Origin: Microlunatus endophyticus
GTDB lineage: Bacteria > Actinomycetota > Actinomycetes > Propionibacteriales > Propionibacteriaceae
Length of the DNA: 64,000 bases
NCBI RefSeq assembly: GCF_014646195.1
Contig: NZ_BMMZ01000005.1
Span: 62,001 to 126,000 of the forward strand
Reading direction: 5' to 3'
The position numbers were made by a program, and so were the translations under genes. The notes under the pieces were generated by a model. It made no database searches. It saw nothing but the letters and a program-made list of their open reading frames with translations, and had not been told where the DNA came from. Below, in pieces: positions 1 through 6,790 of this stretch (position 1 is its first letter; the number at the start of each line of letters is the position of its first letter).

Positions 1-298
1 CCAGGGCCGCCGCGACCAGGAACGGCCACCACCCCGGCAGCAGCAGCACGGCCGCCGCGCCGACACCGATGATCGCGATCCACCAGGTCACCGCGTTGGC
101 GCTGATGCCGGTCGGCAGCAGCAGCCGGGTGATGTAGATCGAGCCCTTCCGTAGATACAGCGCACCCGCCCAGTGCTCGGAGTTGCGACGCCCCAGCACG
201 GTGGGCGGCTGGGACACCGCCCTCAGCTCGGCCATCGACGGATGGTTGCCCCGCGGGCTCGCCGGATCGGGACGGTCGGGGCACACGGCGTCAGGCAT
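1..298 (-). CDS. CDP-alcohol phosphatidyltransferase family protein, N-terminal part
   Basis: Only the first ~100 codons are in the window; the rest lies beyond its left edge. The visible part has a hydrophilic leader, then the block LGRRNSEHWAGALYLRKGS and an ISANAVTWW segment. These resemble the entry to the first membrane helix of actinobacterial CDP-alcohol phosphatidyltransferases, which move phosphatidate from CDP-diacylglycerol to an alcohol acceptor in phospholipid synthesis. A helix rich in Ile, Gly, Ala, Val and Leu follows and runs off the edge. ATG at 298 is taken as the start; an in-frame ATG at 310 is the alternative. The catalytic CDP-binding Asp motif is outside the window, so the substrate cannot be named. 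The next gene is divergent. Confidence 0.65.
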   Translation of the reverse strand, partial: MPDAVCPDRPDPASPRGNHPSMAELRAVSQPPTVLGRRNSEHWAGALYLRKGSIYITRLLLPTGISANAVTWWIAIIGVGAAAVLLLPGWWPFLVAAAL

Positions 299-362
299 AC
301 CGGCCAGCATAGGGTTCTCAGGCCCCGCTCTCAGAGACCGGCCGACGGCATGCCGAGCGGGT

Positions 363-368
363 TATCCT
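363..368 (+). promoter_or_regulatory. -10 box of a leaderless transcript
   Basis: TATCCT lies exactly 6 nt before the ATG at 375, and no Shine-Dalgarno sequence is present. Transcription would therefore begin at or next to the start codon. The same arrangement recurs at several other genes in this window. Confidence 0.5.
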
Positions 369-374
369 GGCCGC

Positions 375-632
375 ATGGGTCGGTTTCTGCCAGTGGCCTT
401 GGCGATTCTGCTCGCCATCTACACCCTCGTCGAGGTGGCGCAGGCCCCGACGTACGCCGTTCGCCGGATGCCCCGCTGGGGTTGGGCGACCGCCATCATC
501 CTGCTCCCGATTCTGGGCGCGGCCGGCTGGTTGTTCCTGGGCCGTCCCTCGTCCCAGTCCCGTCGCGAGAATTCCTACACCGCCCGGCCGAAAGCACCCG
601 ACGACGACAACGACTTCCTCAGCGGTCTGTGA
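375..632 (+). CDS. Small membrane protein, PLDc_N-like
   Basis: This 85-residue protein has two hydrophobic segments (about residues 3-20 and 38-56). The second begins just after the WGWATAIILLPILGAAGW stretch, and a hydrophilic tail rich in Arg, Pro and Asp follows. The pattern of an Arg/Pro hinge between two helices and a Gly-rich W-x-L-x-G-R-P end matches the phospholipase D N-terminal membrane domain family (PF13396). That family is found alone in many actinobacteria and has no known enzymatic role. No Shine-Dalgarno is visible and a -10 box sits 6 nt upstream, so the mRNA is probably leaderless. Its stop codon overlaps the GTG start of the next gene by 2 nt, implying co-translation. Confidence 0.7.
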   Translation: MGRFLPVALAILLAIYTLVEVAQAPTYAVRRMPRWGWATAIILLPILGAAGWLFLGRPSSQSRRENSYTARPKAPDDDNDFLSGL

Positions 633-1237
633 CGACCGCCGCCATCGTCTTGGCCGGCGGCACGTCGCAGCGCTTCGGCTCGGACAAACTCGACGCCCCG
701 CTCGCCGGCGTGCCGCTGCTGCAGCATGCTGTCCGGGGTCTTCCCGACGACTGGTTGTTGATCATCGTCGGGCCGCACCGTGCACTGCCCCGGGCGGCGC
801 TGTTCGTCCGTGAGGACCCGCCGGGCGGCGGACCCGGCGCCGGTCTGGTCGCCGGCGCCCGGGCAGCACGGGACGCCGGGGCGTCCATGATCGCCACGAT
901 GCCGGGAGACGCGCCCTACGGCAGTGCCGCCGCGCAAGAACTGGCCGCGACCTTGATCGACTCCCTTGCCGGGATCGGTGCGGTGATCGGTGTCGATGCC
1001 ACCGGAGTCGATCAGCCCCTGCAACTGGCCGCTCGCGGTCCGGCCCTGCGGATGCTGGCCCAACGCTCCGGTACACACAACCTGCGCGCCCGCAGCCTGC
1101 TGGATGATCTTGATGCCGCAACCGGGGTCGTACGCCTCCGGTTGCCCGCGGCGCTGACCGCCGACGTGGACGTCCCCGAGGACCTGGCCACGCTCAGCCG
1201 GGACCGGGTCCTGATCAGACCTGACGATCAGACCTGA
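629..1237 (+). CDS. MobA-like NTP transferase (molybdenum cofactor guanylyltransferase family)
   Basis: The 202-residue product starts with the nucleotide-binding loop LAGGTSQRFGSDK, the hallmark of the MobA/GlmU-type nucleotidyltransferase superfamily. A Gly/Pro-rich segment (about residues 70-78) and MPGDAPY near residue 92 follow; MobA normally has a metal-binding Asp in D-M/Q-P at that position. MobA-type proteins attach GMP to molybdopterin in the cytoplasm. The paralogue CoxC/MocA (cytidylyltransferase) cannot be excluded from sequence alone, and no other molybdenum gene is nearby. The GTG start at 629 overlaps the preceding stop, so it is translationally coupled. The last codons and the stop fall in a 13-bp tandem repeat shared with the end of the convergent gene. 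Confidence 0.7.
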   Translation: MTTAAIVLAGGTSQRFGSDKLDAPLAGVPLLQHAVRGLPDDWLLIIVGPHRALPRAALFVREDPPGGGPGAGLVAGARAARDAGASMIATMPGDAPYGSAAAQELAATLIDSLAGIGAVIGVDATGVDQPLQLAARGPALRMLAQRSGTHNLRARSLLDDLDAATGVVRLRLPAALTADVDVPEDLATLSRDRVLIRPDDQT

Positions 1238-1260
1238 CGATCAGACCTGACGATCAGACC
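1211..1260. repeat. 13-bp tandem repeat across two convergent gene ends
   Basis: Three perfect copies of CTGACGATCAGAC lie at 1221-1233, 1234-1246 and 1247-1259, preceded by a 10-bp shortened copy at 1211-1220. Each copy carries TGA on one strand and TCA on the other. The stop codons of both convergent genes (1235-1237 on plus, 1254-1256 on minus) lie inside the repeat. Confidence 0.9.
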
Positions 1261-2255
1261 TGAAGATCGAACTTGACGCCGGTACGCTGCTCCGCCGCCT
1301 GCCACCAGCGGCTGCCGACCTGCGGATCGGCCATCAGCGCCCGCGGTCGGATGATCCAGGGCTCGCCACGGGACACCCATCGCGGTCCGATGTACTCCCC
1401 GCCGGTCAGTTCCGGCGCGGTGGCCGCGTAGACCTCGCAATCGGCACCCTGGTCCGCCGGTGTGGCCAGCGCACCGGTGAAGAAGTTGATCGCCCGGTTG
1501 ATCGGATCGGTCTGGTGGGCGAAGAGCTCGGTCGCTGCCCAACCGGGGTGGGTCAGCAGCGAGATCACCCGGTGCCCGGCCACCTGGAGCCGGCGGTCCA
1601 GCTCGAGGGCGAAGATCCCGCAGGCCAGCTTGCTCTGCGCGTACGCGATCCCCGGCTGATACCAACCGCGCTCGTTGAAGTGATAGTCGACCGACGGCAA
1701 CGCCCGTGCGGCCAGGCTGCTCACCGAGACCACCCGCGCATCGCCGGCTGCGTGCAGCGCCGGCATCAGCAAGGCGGTCAGGACGAAATGTCCCAGCACG
1801 TTGGTCGCTGCCTGCAATTCGAAACCGTCGGCGGTGATCGTCCGCTTCGGCAGCATCGAGATCCCGGCGTTGTTGATCAAGACATGTACCGGCCCGCGGG
1901 ACAGCTGATCACCGGCGAACCGGCGGACCGAGGCCAGCTCGGCAAGATCAAGATCAGCCAGCTCGAGCCGGGCGTCGGGCACCGTCGCACGGATCCGTTC
2001 GGCAGCAACCCGGCCGCGCTCGGGATTGCGGACTGCCAGCACGACCTCGGCACCGCGCGCAGCGAGTGCAGCCGCTGCGCCCAGACCGATCCCGGCGCTC
2101 GCACCGGTGATGATCATCCGCCTACCCAGCTGATCGAGCCCGGCCTGCTGATCGAGCCCGGCCTGCTGATCGAGCCCGGCCTGCTGATCGAGCCCGGCCT
2201 GCTGATCGAGCCCGGCCTGTTGTTCGGACCTGCGTTCTTGATCGGACCCGGGCAC
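1254..2255 (-). CDS. SDR-family oxidoreductase with an N-terminal QQAGLD repeat
   Basis: This 333-residue short-chain dehydrogenase/reductase has the NAD(P)-binding motif TGASAGIG (about residues 50-57), the NNAG motif, a catalytic Ser in VVSVSSLAA and the catalytic pair in YAQSK. The length of the core and the position of YxxxK fit the atypical, retinol-dehydrogenase-like SDR group. The substrate is unknown. Five exact QQAGLD hexapeptides (residues 13-42) sit in front of the Rossmann fold and come from an 18-bp tandem repeat; such an extension is not typical of the family. The GTG start at 2255 lies 1 nt after the gntK stop, so this is the third gene of gnd-gntK-SDR. An internal ATG at 2117 would remove the repeat but sits right at the first beta strand. 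Confidence 0.85.
   Translation of the reverse strand: MPGSDQERRSEQQAGLDQQAGLDQQAGLDQQAGLDQQAGLDQLGRRMIITGASAGIGLGAAAALAARGAEVVLAVRNPERGRVAAERIRATVPDARLELADLDLAELASVRRFAGDQLSRGPVHVLINNAGISMLPKRTITADGFELQAATNVLGHFVLTALLMPALHAAGDARVVSVSSLAARALPSVDYHFNERGWYQPGIAYAQSKLACGIFALELDRRLQVAGHRVISLLTHPGWAATELFAHQTDPINRAINFFTGALATPADQGADCEVYAATAPELTGGEYIGPRWVSRGEPWIIRPRALMADPQVGSRWWQAAEQRTGVKFDLQV
2131..2220. repeat. 18-bp tandem repeat (5 copies) inside the SDR gene
   Basis: The unit TGATCGAGCCCGGCCTGC is present five times (2131-2148, 2149-2166, 2167-2184, 2185-2202, 2203-2220). Only the last base of the fifth copy differs. Because 18 is a multiple of three, copy-number change keeps the SDR reading frame. 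Degenerate units appear to continue to about 2245. Confidence 0.95.
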
Positions 2256-2256
2256 C

Positions 2257-2775
2257 TCAGCCTCCCAGCTGCAATTCGTGCATCGCCTGGTCGGCGATCA
2301 CGTCCGGGCGGCCGCCGACATCCACTACACAGCCGTCCTCGCCGGGCTGCAGCGCCTCCAGCGTGGCGAACTGCGAGTCCAGCAGGGACGCCGGCATGAA
2401 GTGTCCGCGGCGTCCGGTGATCCGCTTCCTGATCACCTCATGATCACCGTCGAGGTGCACGAAGACCACCCGGGCATGCGCCTGCCGCAGCACGTCGCGG
2501 TAACTGCGCCGCAGCGCCGAGCAGGTCAGGATCACACTGCCCGGCGCGGCGTCGATCCAGTCCCGGAGCGCCTCGAGCCACGGCAGGCGGTCGGCGTCGG
2601 TGAGCGGGGTGCCGGCGTGCATCTTGGCGACGTTGGCCGCCGGATGGAAGTCGTCGGCCTCGGCCTCCGGCCACCCGAGGCGGCGGGACAGGATGCCGGC
2701 GATGGTCGTCTTGCCGGATCCGGAGACCCCCATCACCACCACCGCCGTCTTGTCCGGCAGCGGCGCAGTGGTCAC
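2257..2775 (-). CDS. gntK: Gluconokinase
   Basis: The 172-residue protein matches the usual length of GntK-type gluconokinases, which phosphorylate D-gluconate to 6-phosphogluconate with ATP. It has the P-loop GVSGSGKTT near the N terminus. The family segments EADDFHPAANVAKM (substrate side), TPLTDADRLPWL, TCSALRRSYRD and GRRGHFMPASLLDSQFATLE follow in order. The chosen start is the GTG at 2775, which overlaps the gnd stop by 4 nt; a longer frame to 2805 exists but adds a non-family extension inside gnd. The product feeds directly into the 6-phosphogluconate dehydrogenase encoded upstream, so the pair forms a gluconate branch of the pentose phosphate pathway. Confidence 0.93.
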   Translation of the reverse strand: MTTAPLPDKTAVVVMGVSGSGKTTIAGILSRRLGWPEAEADDFHPAANVAKMHAGTPLTDADRLPWLEALRDWIDAAPGSVILTCSALRRSYRDVLRQAHARVVFVHLDGDHEVIRKRITGRRGHFMPASLLDSQFATLEALQPGEDGCVVDVGGRPDVIADQAMHELQLGG

Positions 2776-4208
2776 TGCTGGGTTTCCGAACGATCCCGGC
2801 TCCACTCGGTGTGGAAGGTGCCCTCCTTGTCGACGCGTCGATAGGTGTGCGCGCCGAAGAAGTCCCGCTGCGCCTGGACCAGCGCCGCCGGCAGCCGCTC
2901 GGCGCGGATGCCGTCGTAGTAGGACAGCGAGCTGGAGAAGGCGGGCACCGAGACCCCATTGGTCGCCGCGCCGGCGACGATCCGCCGCCAGGACTCGACA
3001 CCGGAGTTGACCGCGTCGGCGAAGTAGTCGTCGGCCAGCAGCAGCGGCAGCTCCGGATCCCGCTCGTAGGCCTCGGTGATCCGATTCAGGAATCGGGCCC
3101 GGATGATGCAGCCGCCGCGCCAGATCCGCGCCATCGCGCCGCGGTCGATGTCCCAGCCGTACTCCTTGCTGGCGGCCGCGATCTGGTCGAAGCCCTGGGA
3201 GTAGGCGACCACCTTGGACGCGTACAGGGCCTGCCGGACGTCGTTGATGAATTCGTCCCGGTCGGTGACCTCCCAGGTGGCGGCCTTGCCCTCGAGCTTC
3301 TGCCGCGCGGCCTCCCGCTGCGGTGTCGACGCTGACAGCGACCGCTCGAAGGTCGCCTCGGCGATACCGGTGATCGGCACCCCGAGGTCAAGAGCGTTCT
3401 GCACGGTCCAGCGGCCGGTGCCCTTCTGCTCGGCGCGGTCCAGGATGATGTCGACGAACGGCTTGCCGGTCTCGGCGTCGACGTGGCCGAGCACCTCGGC
3501 GGTGATCTCGATCAGGAACGACTCCAGGTCGCCGGAGTTCCACTCCTTGAAGATCTCCGCGAGCTCGCCGGCCGAAGCCCCCAGGCCGATCCGCAGCAGG
3601 TCGTACGCCTCGGCGATCAGCTGCATGTCGGCGTACTCGATGCCGTTGTGCACCATCTTGACGAAGTGCCCGGCGCCGTCGGAGCCGACGTAGGTGCAGC
3701 ACGGAACGCCGTCGACATGGGCGGAGATCTTCTCCAGCATCGGCCCGAGCGATTCGTACGACTTCGGCGAACCACCGGGCATGATCGACGGGCCGTTGAG
3801 CGCACCTTCCTCGCCACCGGAGACACCCATCCCGACGAAGTGCAGATCGTGCTCGGCCAGCGCCTTCTCCCGGCGGATGGTGTCCGGGAAGTGCGAGTTG
3901 CCGGCGTCGATGACGATGTCGTCAGGCTCGAGCAGCGGCACCAGCTGGTCGATCACCGCATCGGTTCCGGGACCGGCCTGGACCATGATCACGATCCGCC
4001 GCGGCCGTTCCAGCGACGCGACGAAGTCCTCCAGGGACTCGCTCGCGACGAAGTCACCCTCGCTGCCGTGTTCGGCAATCAGCGACTCGGTGCGCGCGTA
4101 GGTCCGGTTGTGCAATGCGACCCGGTAGCCGTTGCGGGCGAAGTTCCGGGCCAGGTTCCGGCCCATCACTGCCAGGCCGGTGACACCGATCTGGGCGAGT
4201 TCAGACAT
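2772..4208 (-). CDS. gnd: 6-phosphogluconate dehydrogenase (decarboxylating)
   Basis: The 478-residue length equals that of the long NADP-dependent family. The enzyme oxidatively decarboxylates 6-phosphogluconate to ribulose 5-phosphate, yielding NADPH. Visible marks are the dinucleotide motif GLAVMGRNLARNFARNG near the N terminus, IDAGNSHFPDT, MGVSGGEEGA, the catalytic Lys in GHFVKMVHNGIEY, the family signature DRAEQKGTGRW, and the C-terminal GAHTYRRVD that reaches the partner subunit's active site. The ATG at 4208 is preceded by a GAGGAG ribosome site. It is the first gene of a tight gnd-gntK-SDR unit, with overlaps of 4 nt and a gap of 1 nt. Confidence 0.97.
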   Translation of the reverse strand: MSELAQIGVTGLAVMGRNLARNFARNGYRVALHNRTYARTESLIAEHGSEGDFVASESLEDFVASLERPRRIVIMVQAGPGTDAVIDQLVPLLEPDDIVIDAGNSHFPDTIRREKALAEHDLHFVGMGVSGGEEGALNGPSIMPGGSPKSYESLGPMLEKISAHVDGVPCCTYVGSDGAGHFVKMVHNGIEYADMQLIAEAYDLLRIGLGASAGELAEIFKEWNSGDLESFLIEITAEVLGHVDAETGKPFVDIILDRAEQKGTGRWTVQNALDLGVPITGIAEATFERSLSASTPQREAARQKLEGKAATWEVTDRDEFINDVRQALYASKVVAYSQGFDQIAAASKEYGWDIDRGAMARIWRGGCIIRARFLNRITEAYERDPELPLLLADDYFADAVNSGVESWRRIVAGAATNGVSVPAFSSSLSYYDGIRAERLPAALVQAQRDFFGAHTYRRVDKEGTFHTEWSRDRSETQQ

Positions 4209-4442
4209 CTCGACTCCTCAGCATGCTGTAGTACCGACGGACCTCGTAGTCCGGCCCAGATATCCTCCCATCCGGACTCGCTGCGGGCTACCGGGCCCCG
4301 CCTTGACGAGAAGCCGCGCGTGCTCCGGTCCGATCTTGATCAGCGCCTCGTTGATCTGCACTAAGCTGCCGAGCGCGAGCCGGATACAGACCTGGATTCG
4401 CAGGACCGAGCATGGCAGGGATGCTCGGCCGGGAGGGTGGCA

Positions 4443-5417
4443 ATGCTTCAAGCTCTTGGGGTCAGCACGGAAGCTGAGTCGCTGTACGTCCAGATCGCGC
4501 GTCAGGAGGATGTCGCGCTGGACGAGCTGCCGCGCAACGGCTCCGAGGACCCCGAAGCGCTGCTCGGCGAACTCCAGGAACTGGGTCTGGTGATCGAGCC
4601 GTCACCTGGACGGGTGCGCGCATTGCCGTTGGCGGAGGCGGCCAAGGGGATCCGTGATCGCCGGGTCGCTGAGATCGACGCCGCGGTCCGGGCGGCGGAG
4701 GCGATGAGCCTGCACATGTGGGAGAGCGTCGCCCCGTCGATCGGCATCGAGGTGCTGATCGGCCGGGAAGCGGCAAGCAAGGCGATGGCCGACCTCTGCC
4801 ACCATTCGCAGACCGAGATCGCGGCCTTCGACCGGCCGCCGTACGTCAACACCCACCAGCCGACGGTCGCCTATCTGGAGGAGAACTCCCCCGAATACCA
4901 GGCGCTGACCCGTGGCGTCTCGGTGCGGGCCGTCTACCATCCCGGATTCGACATGGAGCGGCTCAGCGAGTTGACCTTGTTCCTGCGGCACGGTGAGCAG
5001 GCCAAGCTCGGCGACGTGCCGATGAAGCTGATCCTGATCGATCGCAAGGCGGCCGTACTGCCGGCTCCGCAGTCGTACAACCCGGGCCAGGAGGTCCGTG
5101 TCACCGTCGTACGCCACCCGGTGGTCGTTGAGGCGCTGGTATCACTGTTCGAGGCGGTCTGGGAGCGATCGGTCGCGATCCGGCCCACCGACACCGGAGA
5201 GCTGCAGCAGGATCCCCGCCGGGACGCGCTCGTGTCGCTGCTGATGAGTGGCGCGACGGATTCGGCCATCGCCGGTCAGTTCGGGGTCACCGAACGATCC
5301 GTCCGTCGCTGGATCGCGGAGTTGATGGACGAACTGGACGTCCGCACCCGGCTCCAGCTGGGTGCCGCCCTCGCACGGACCCAGGCATTCCGCCGGGACA
5401 ACCGACAGCTTTTCTAG
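4443..5417 (+). CDS. Helix-turn-helix transcriptional regulator (TrmB/LuxR-like architecture)
   Basis: The 324-residue protein has an N-terminal winged-helix-like part (about residues 1-60, LGVSTEAESLYVQIARQ). A middle ligand-type region of phospholipase D-like fold follows (about 95-245). The C-terminal helix-turn-helix (about 265-310) reads SLLMSGATDSAIAGQFGVTE, then SVRRWIAELM. This two-ended layout is common in actinobacterial regulators often labelled LuxR or TrmB-like. Ligand and targets are unknown. ATG 4443 is chosen because GGAGG lies 6 nt upstream; a GTG at 4437 lies inside that ribosome site. It is divergent from gnd across 234 nt, so it could control the gluconate genes, but no operator was proven. 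Confidence 0.75.
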   Translation: MLQALGVSTEAESLYVQIARQEDVALDELPRNGSEDPEALLGELQELGLVIEPSPGRVRALPLAEAAKGIRDRRVAEIDAAVRAAEAMSLHMWESVAPSIGIEVLIGREAASKAMADLCHHSQTEIAAFDRPPYVNTHQPTVAYLEENSPEYQALTRGVSVRAVYHPGFDMERLSELTLFLRHGEQAKLGDVPMKLILIDRKAAVLPAPQSYNPGQEVRVTVVRHPVVVEALVSLFEAVWERSVAIRPTDTGELQQDPRRDALVSLLMSGATDSAIAGQFGVTERSVRRWIAELMDELDVRTRLQLGAALARTQAFRRDNRQLF

Positions 5418-5466
5418 CTCGTCAGCTGTTCTTGGGGCGTCAGCCGGTCTGGGGAAGGGAATGACA

Positions 5467-5499
5467 AACCGCCGGGTCGCGACGCACGACCCGGCGGTT
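5467..5499. terminator. Bidirectional hairpin terminator
   Basis: A perfect 13-bp stem (AACCGCCGGGTCG paired with its complement at 5487-5499) closes a 7-nt loop. It lies between the convergent HTH regulator and VNGL-repeat genes, so it can end both transcripts. There is no strong U-tract, as is usual in high-GC actinobacteria. Confidence 0.85.
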
Positions 5500-5512
5500 C
5501 ACTCTGTGAAGG

Positions 5513-5929
5513 TCAGAGACCGTTGACGCCCAGGCCGTTGACGCCACCTGCGCGATGCACGGTAAGGCCGTTGACACCCAGACCATTGACACCCAGACCA
5601 TTGACACCCAGCCCATTGACGTCGAGACCATTGACGTCGAGACCATTGACGTCGAGACCATTGACGTCGAGACCATTGACGGCCAGGCCGTTCACACCGA
5701 GACCGTTGACGCCACCGGGGAGGTAGATCGACAGCCCGTTGACCGCCAGACCGTTGACATCGCCGGCGCGATGCACGCCGAGCCCGTTGACATCGCCTGC
5801 GCGATGAGCACCCAGGCCGTTGACGTCCGCCGCGTGGGCCGGGGCCATGCTGATTCCGAAACCTGCTGCTGCAACCGCAGCGATGACGGCACCCCGAGCG
5901 ATGAACCGTCGTACTGATACTTTGGACAT
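5513..5929 (-). CDS. Secreted VNGL pentapeptide-repeat protein, function unknown
   Basis: This 138-residue protein has a clear signal peptide: a basic start (residues 1-12), a hydrophobic core, and the cleavage motif AHA at about residues 31-33. The mature part is almost only repeats: sixteen copies of VNGL, each preceded by D, G or A, mostly spaced every five residues. Three insertions of the type HRAG break the array, as does one SIYLPG insertion. The pattern does not fit the A(D/N)LxX pentapeptide-repeat fold, RTX nonapeptides or chaplins. No cysteine, transmembrane anchor or LPXTG motif is visible after the signal, so secretion or self-assembly is likely. GGAGGAAGG upstream supports the ATG at 5929. 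Composition, signal and ribosome site argue that it is real rather than a repeat artefact. Confidence 0.75.
   Translation of the reverse strand: MSKVSVRRFIARGAVIAAVAAAGFGISMAPAHAADVNGLGAHRAGDVNGLGVHRAGDVNGLAVNGLSIYLPGGVNGLGVNGLAVNGLDVNGLDVNGLDVNGLDVNGLGVNGLGVNGLGVNGLTVHRAGGVNGLGVNGL
5514..5829. repeat. 15-bp imperfect tandem repeats encoding VNGL units
   Basis: Imperfect 15-bp units of the type GACCATTGACGTCGA run through the mature part of the gene, with identical copies in the middle. The array is in frame with the encoded pentapeptide, so it can grow or shrink without a frameshift. Confidence 0.85.
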
Positions 5930-6790
5930 GATTCCTTCCTCCGTACCGGCCCGTTGTGGTCGAGGGGAGGACCCGACCTTCCGGCTACGGATGATTCGAC
6001 TTTACTGAGAACGTACGTGCTGCGCACGCCGTCACGGGCCGTCCCGAACCGGACATGTCCACTATTGGACAGCCGGCATCGCCCCGCACTGCTGATATCG
6101 CGCCCGGCAGATCACCCGAACAGCGCCGACTGTTCAAACCACGGCCGGACTACGGGCTTGCCGATCTCACGGCAAAAGATACCCGCAGCAGCACCTTATC
6201 AATCACCGCAGGCGTAATCACGAATCCGTAAAGATAGGTCTGATCCCAGCTCGCCACGGGAGTCCGAATTCCTAGCGCGGCGGCGCACTCAGCGGACCGG
6301 GTCCATGTCCAAAGCCCGGCCAACTCTCGAGGTGGTCGGTGGGGGTCATCACCGATTCACCCAAACGACGGGGTGGCCGTTCAGATCGCTCCCGGGGGGA
6401 ATCGCTGAGCGATCTGCCAAGCGAGCAGTGGTGCGTCGGGTTCATCACTGCTCACACGGCCTCGTCGGTCGAGGGCTGAGCGCGCCGCCCACGTCGGAGC
6501 TCCAACGCTGAGGTCAACCTCGACCCTCGGCAGGTCCTCAGACCCGTCGTGGGCCGGAGATCCAAGCGCTGCGGTGCAGACACAACATTAGTTGCCGCCG
6601 GTACTGCGCAAGTACCGCTGAGCCGTCCGCAACCGGACATTTCCGGTTGTGGACAAGTCGGCTTCGTTGGCCTCTTCCGGCCCATCGGTGGCGCCCGGAG
6701 CGGGTGCCTGTGGATGAATCCGGCGACCCCACCCCTGATCGGAATTAGCCTCGATCGTCCGATCCGGCCGGTCCATAGGGGGTCTTCATC
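5930..6790. other. Divergent intergenic region without a supported gene
   Basis: This 861-bp stretch lies between the VNGL-repeat gene and the M4 protease gene, which are transcribed away from each other. Short open frames are present, but none has a ribosome site, a family motif or conserved-looking composition. Two inverted repeats are the only structured parts (6423-6453 and 6625-6654). Two loosely similar 28-bp blocks near 6488 and 6545 share GGAGNTCCAA and may be decayed repeats. Confidence 0.6.
6625..6654. promoter_or_regulatory. 13-bp-stem hairpin upstream of the M4 protease
   Basis: GTCCGCAACCGGA (6625-6637) pairs with TCCGGTTGTGGAC (6642-6654) around a 4-nt CATT loop, with one G-U pair. 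It lies 136 nt before the protease start. It could be an operator, an attenuator or an mRNA 5' structure. A weaker 8-bp inverted repeat (GAGCAGTG / CACTGCTC) lies at 6423-6453. Confidence 0.55.

Noticed and set aside
629-1237. A molybdenum cofactor gene cluster
   Set aside because: Only one MobA-like gene is present, with no moa, moe or molybdoenzyme genes around it.
1515-2399. Long open frames antisense to real genes, for example opposite the SDR gene
   Set aside because: They arise from the high-GC codon pattern, lack family motifs and ribosome sites, and run through repeats of the true coding strand.
5514-5829. CRISPR-like array in the VNGL region
   Set aside because: Units are 15 bp, adjacent and in frame with a secreted protein; there are no unique spacers and no cas genes.
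6647-6656. DnaA-box-like TTGTGGACAA, possible origin
   Set aside because: A single site, and it is one arm of a hairpin. No dnaA, dnaN or AT-rich unwinding region is nearby.
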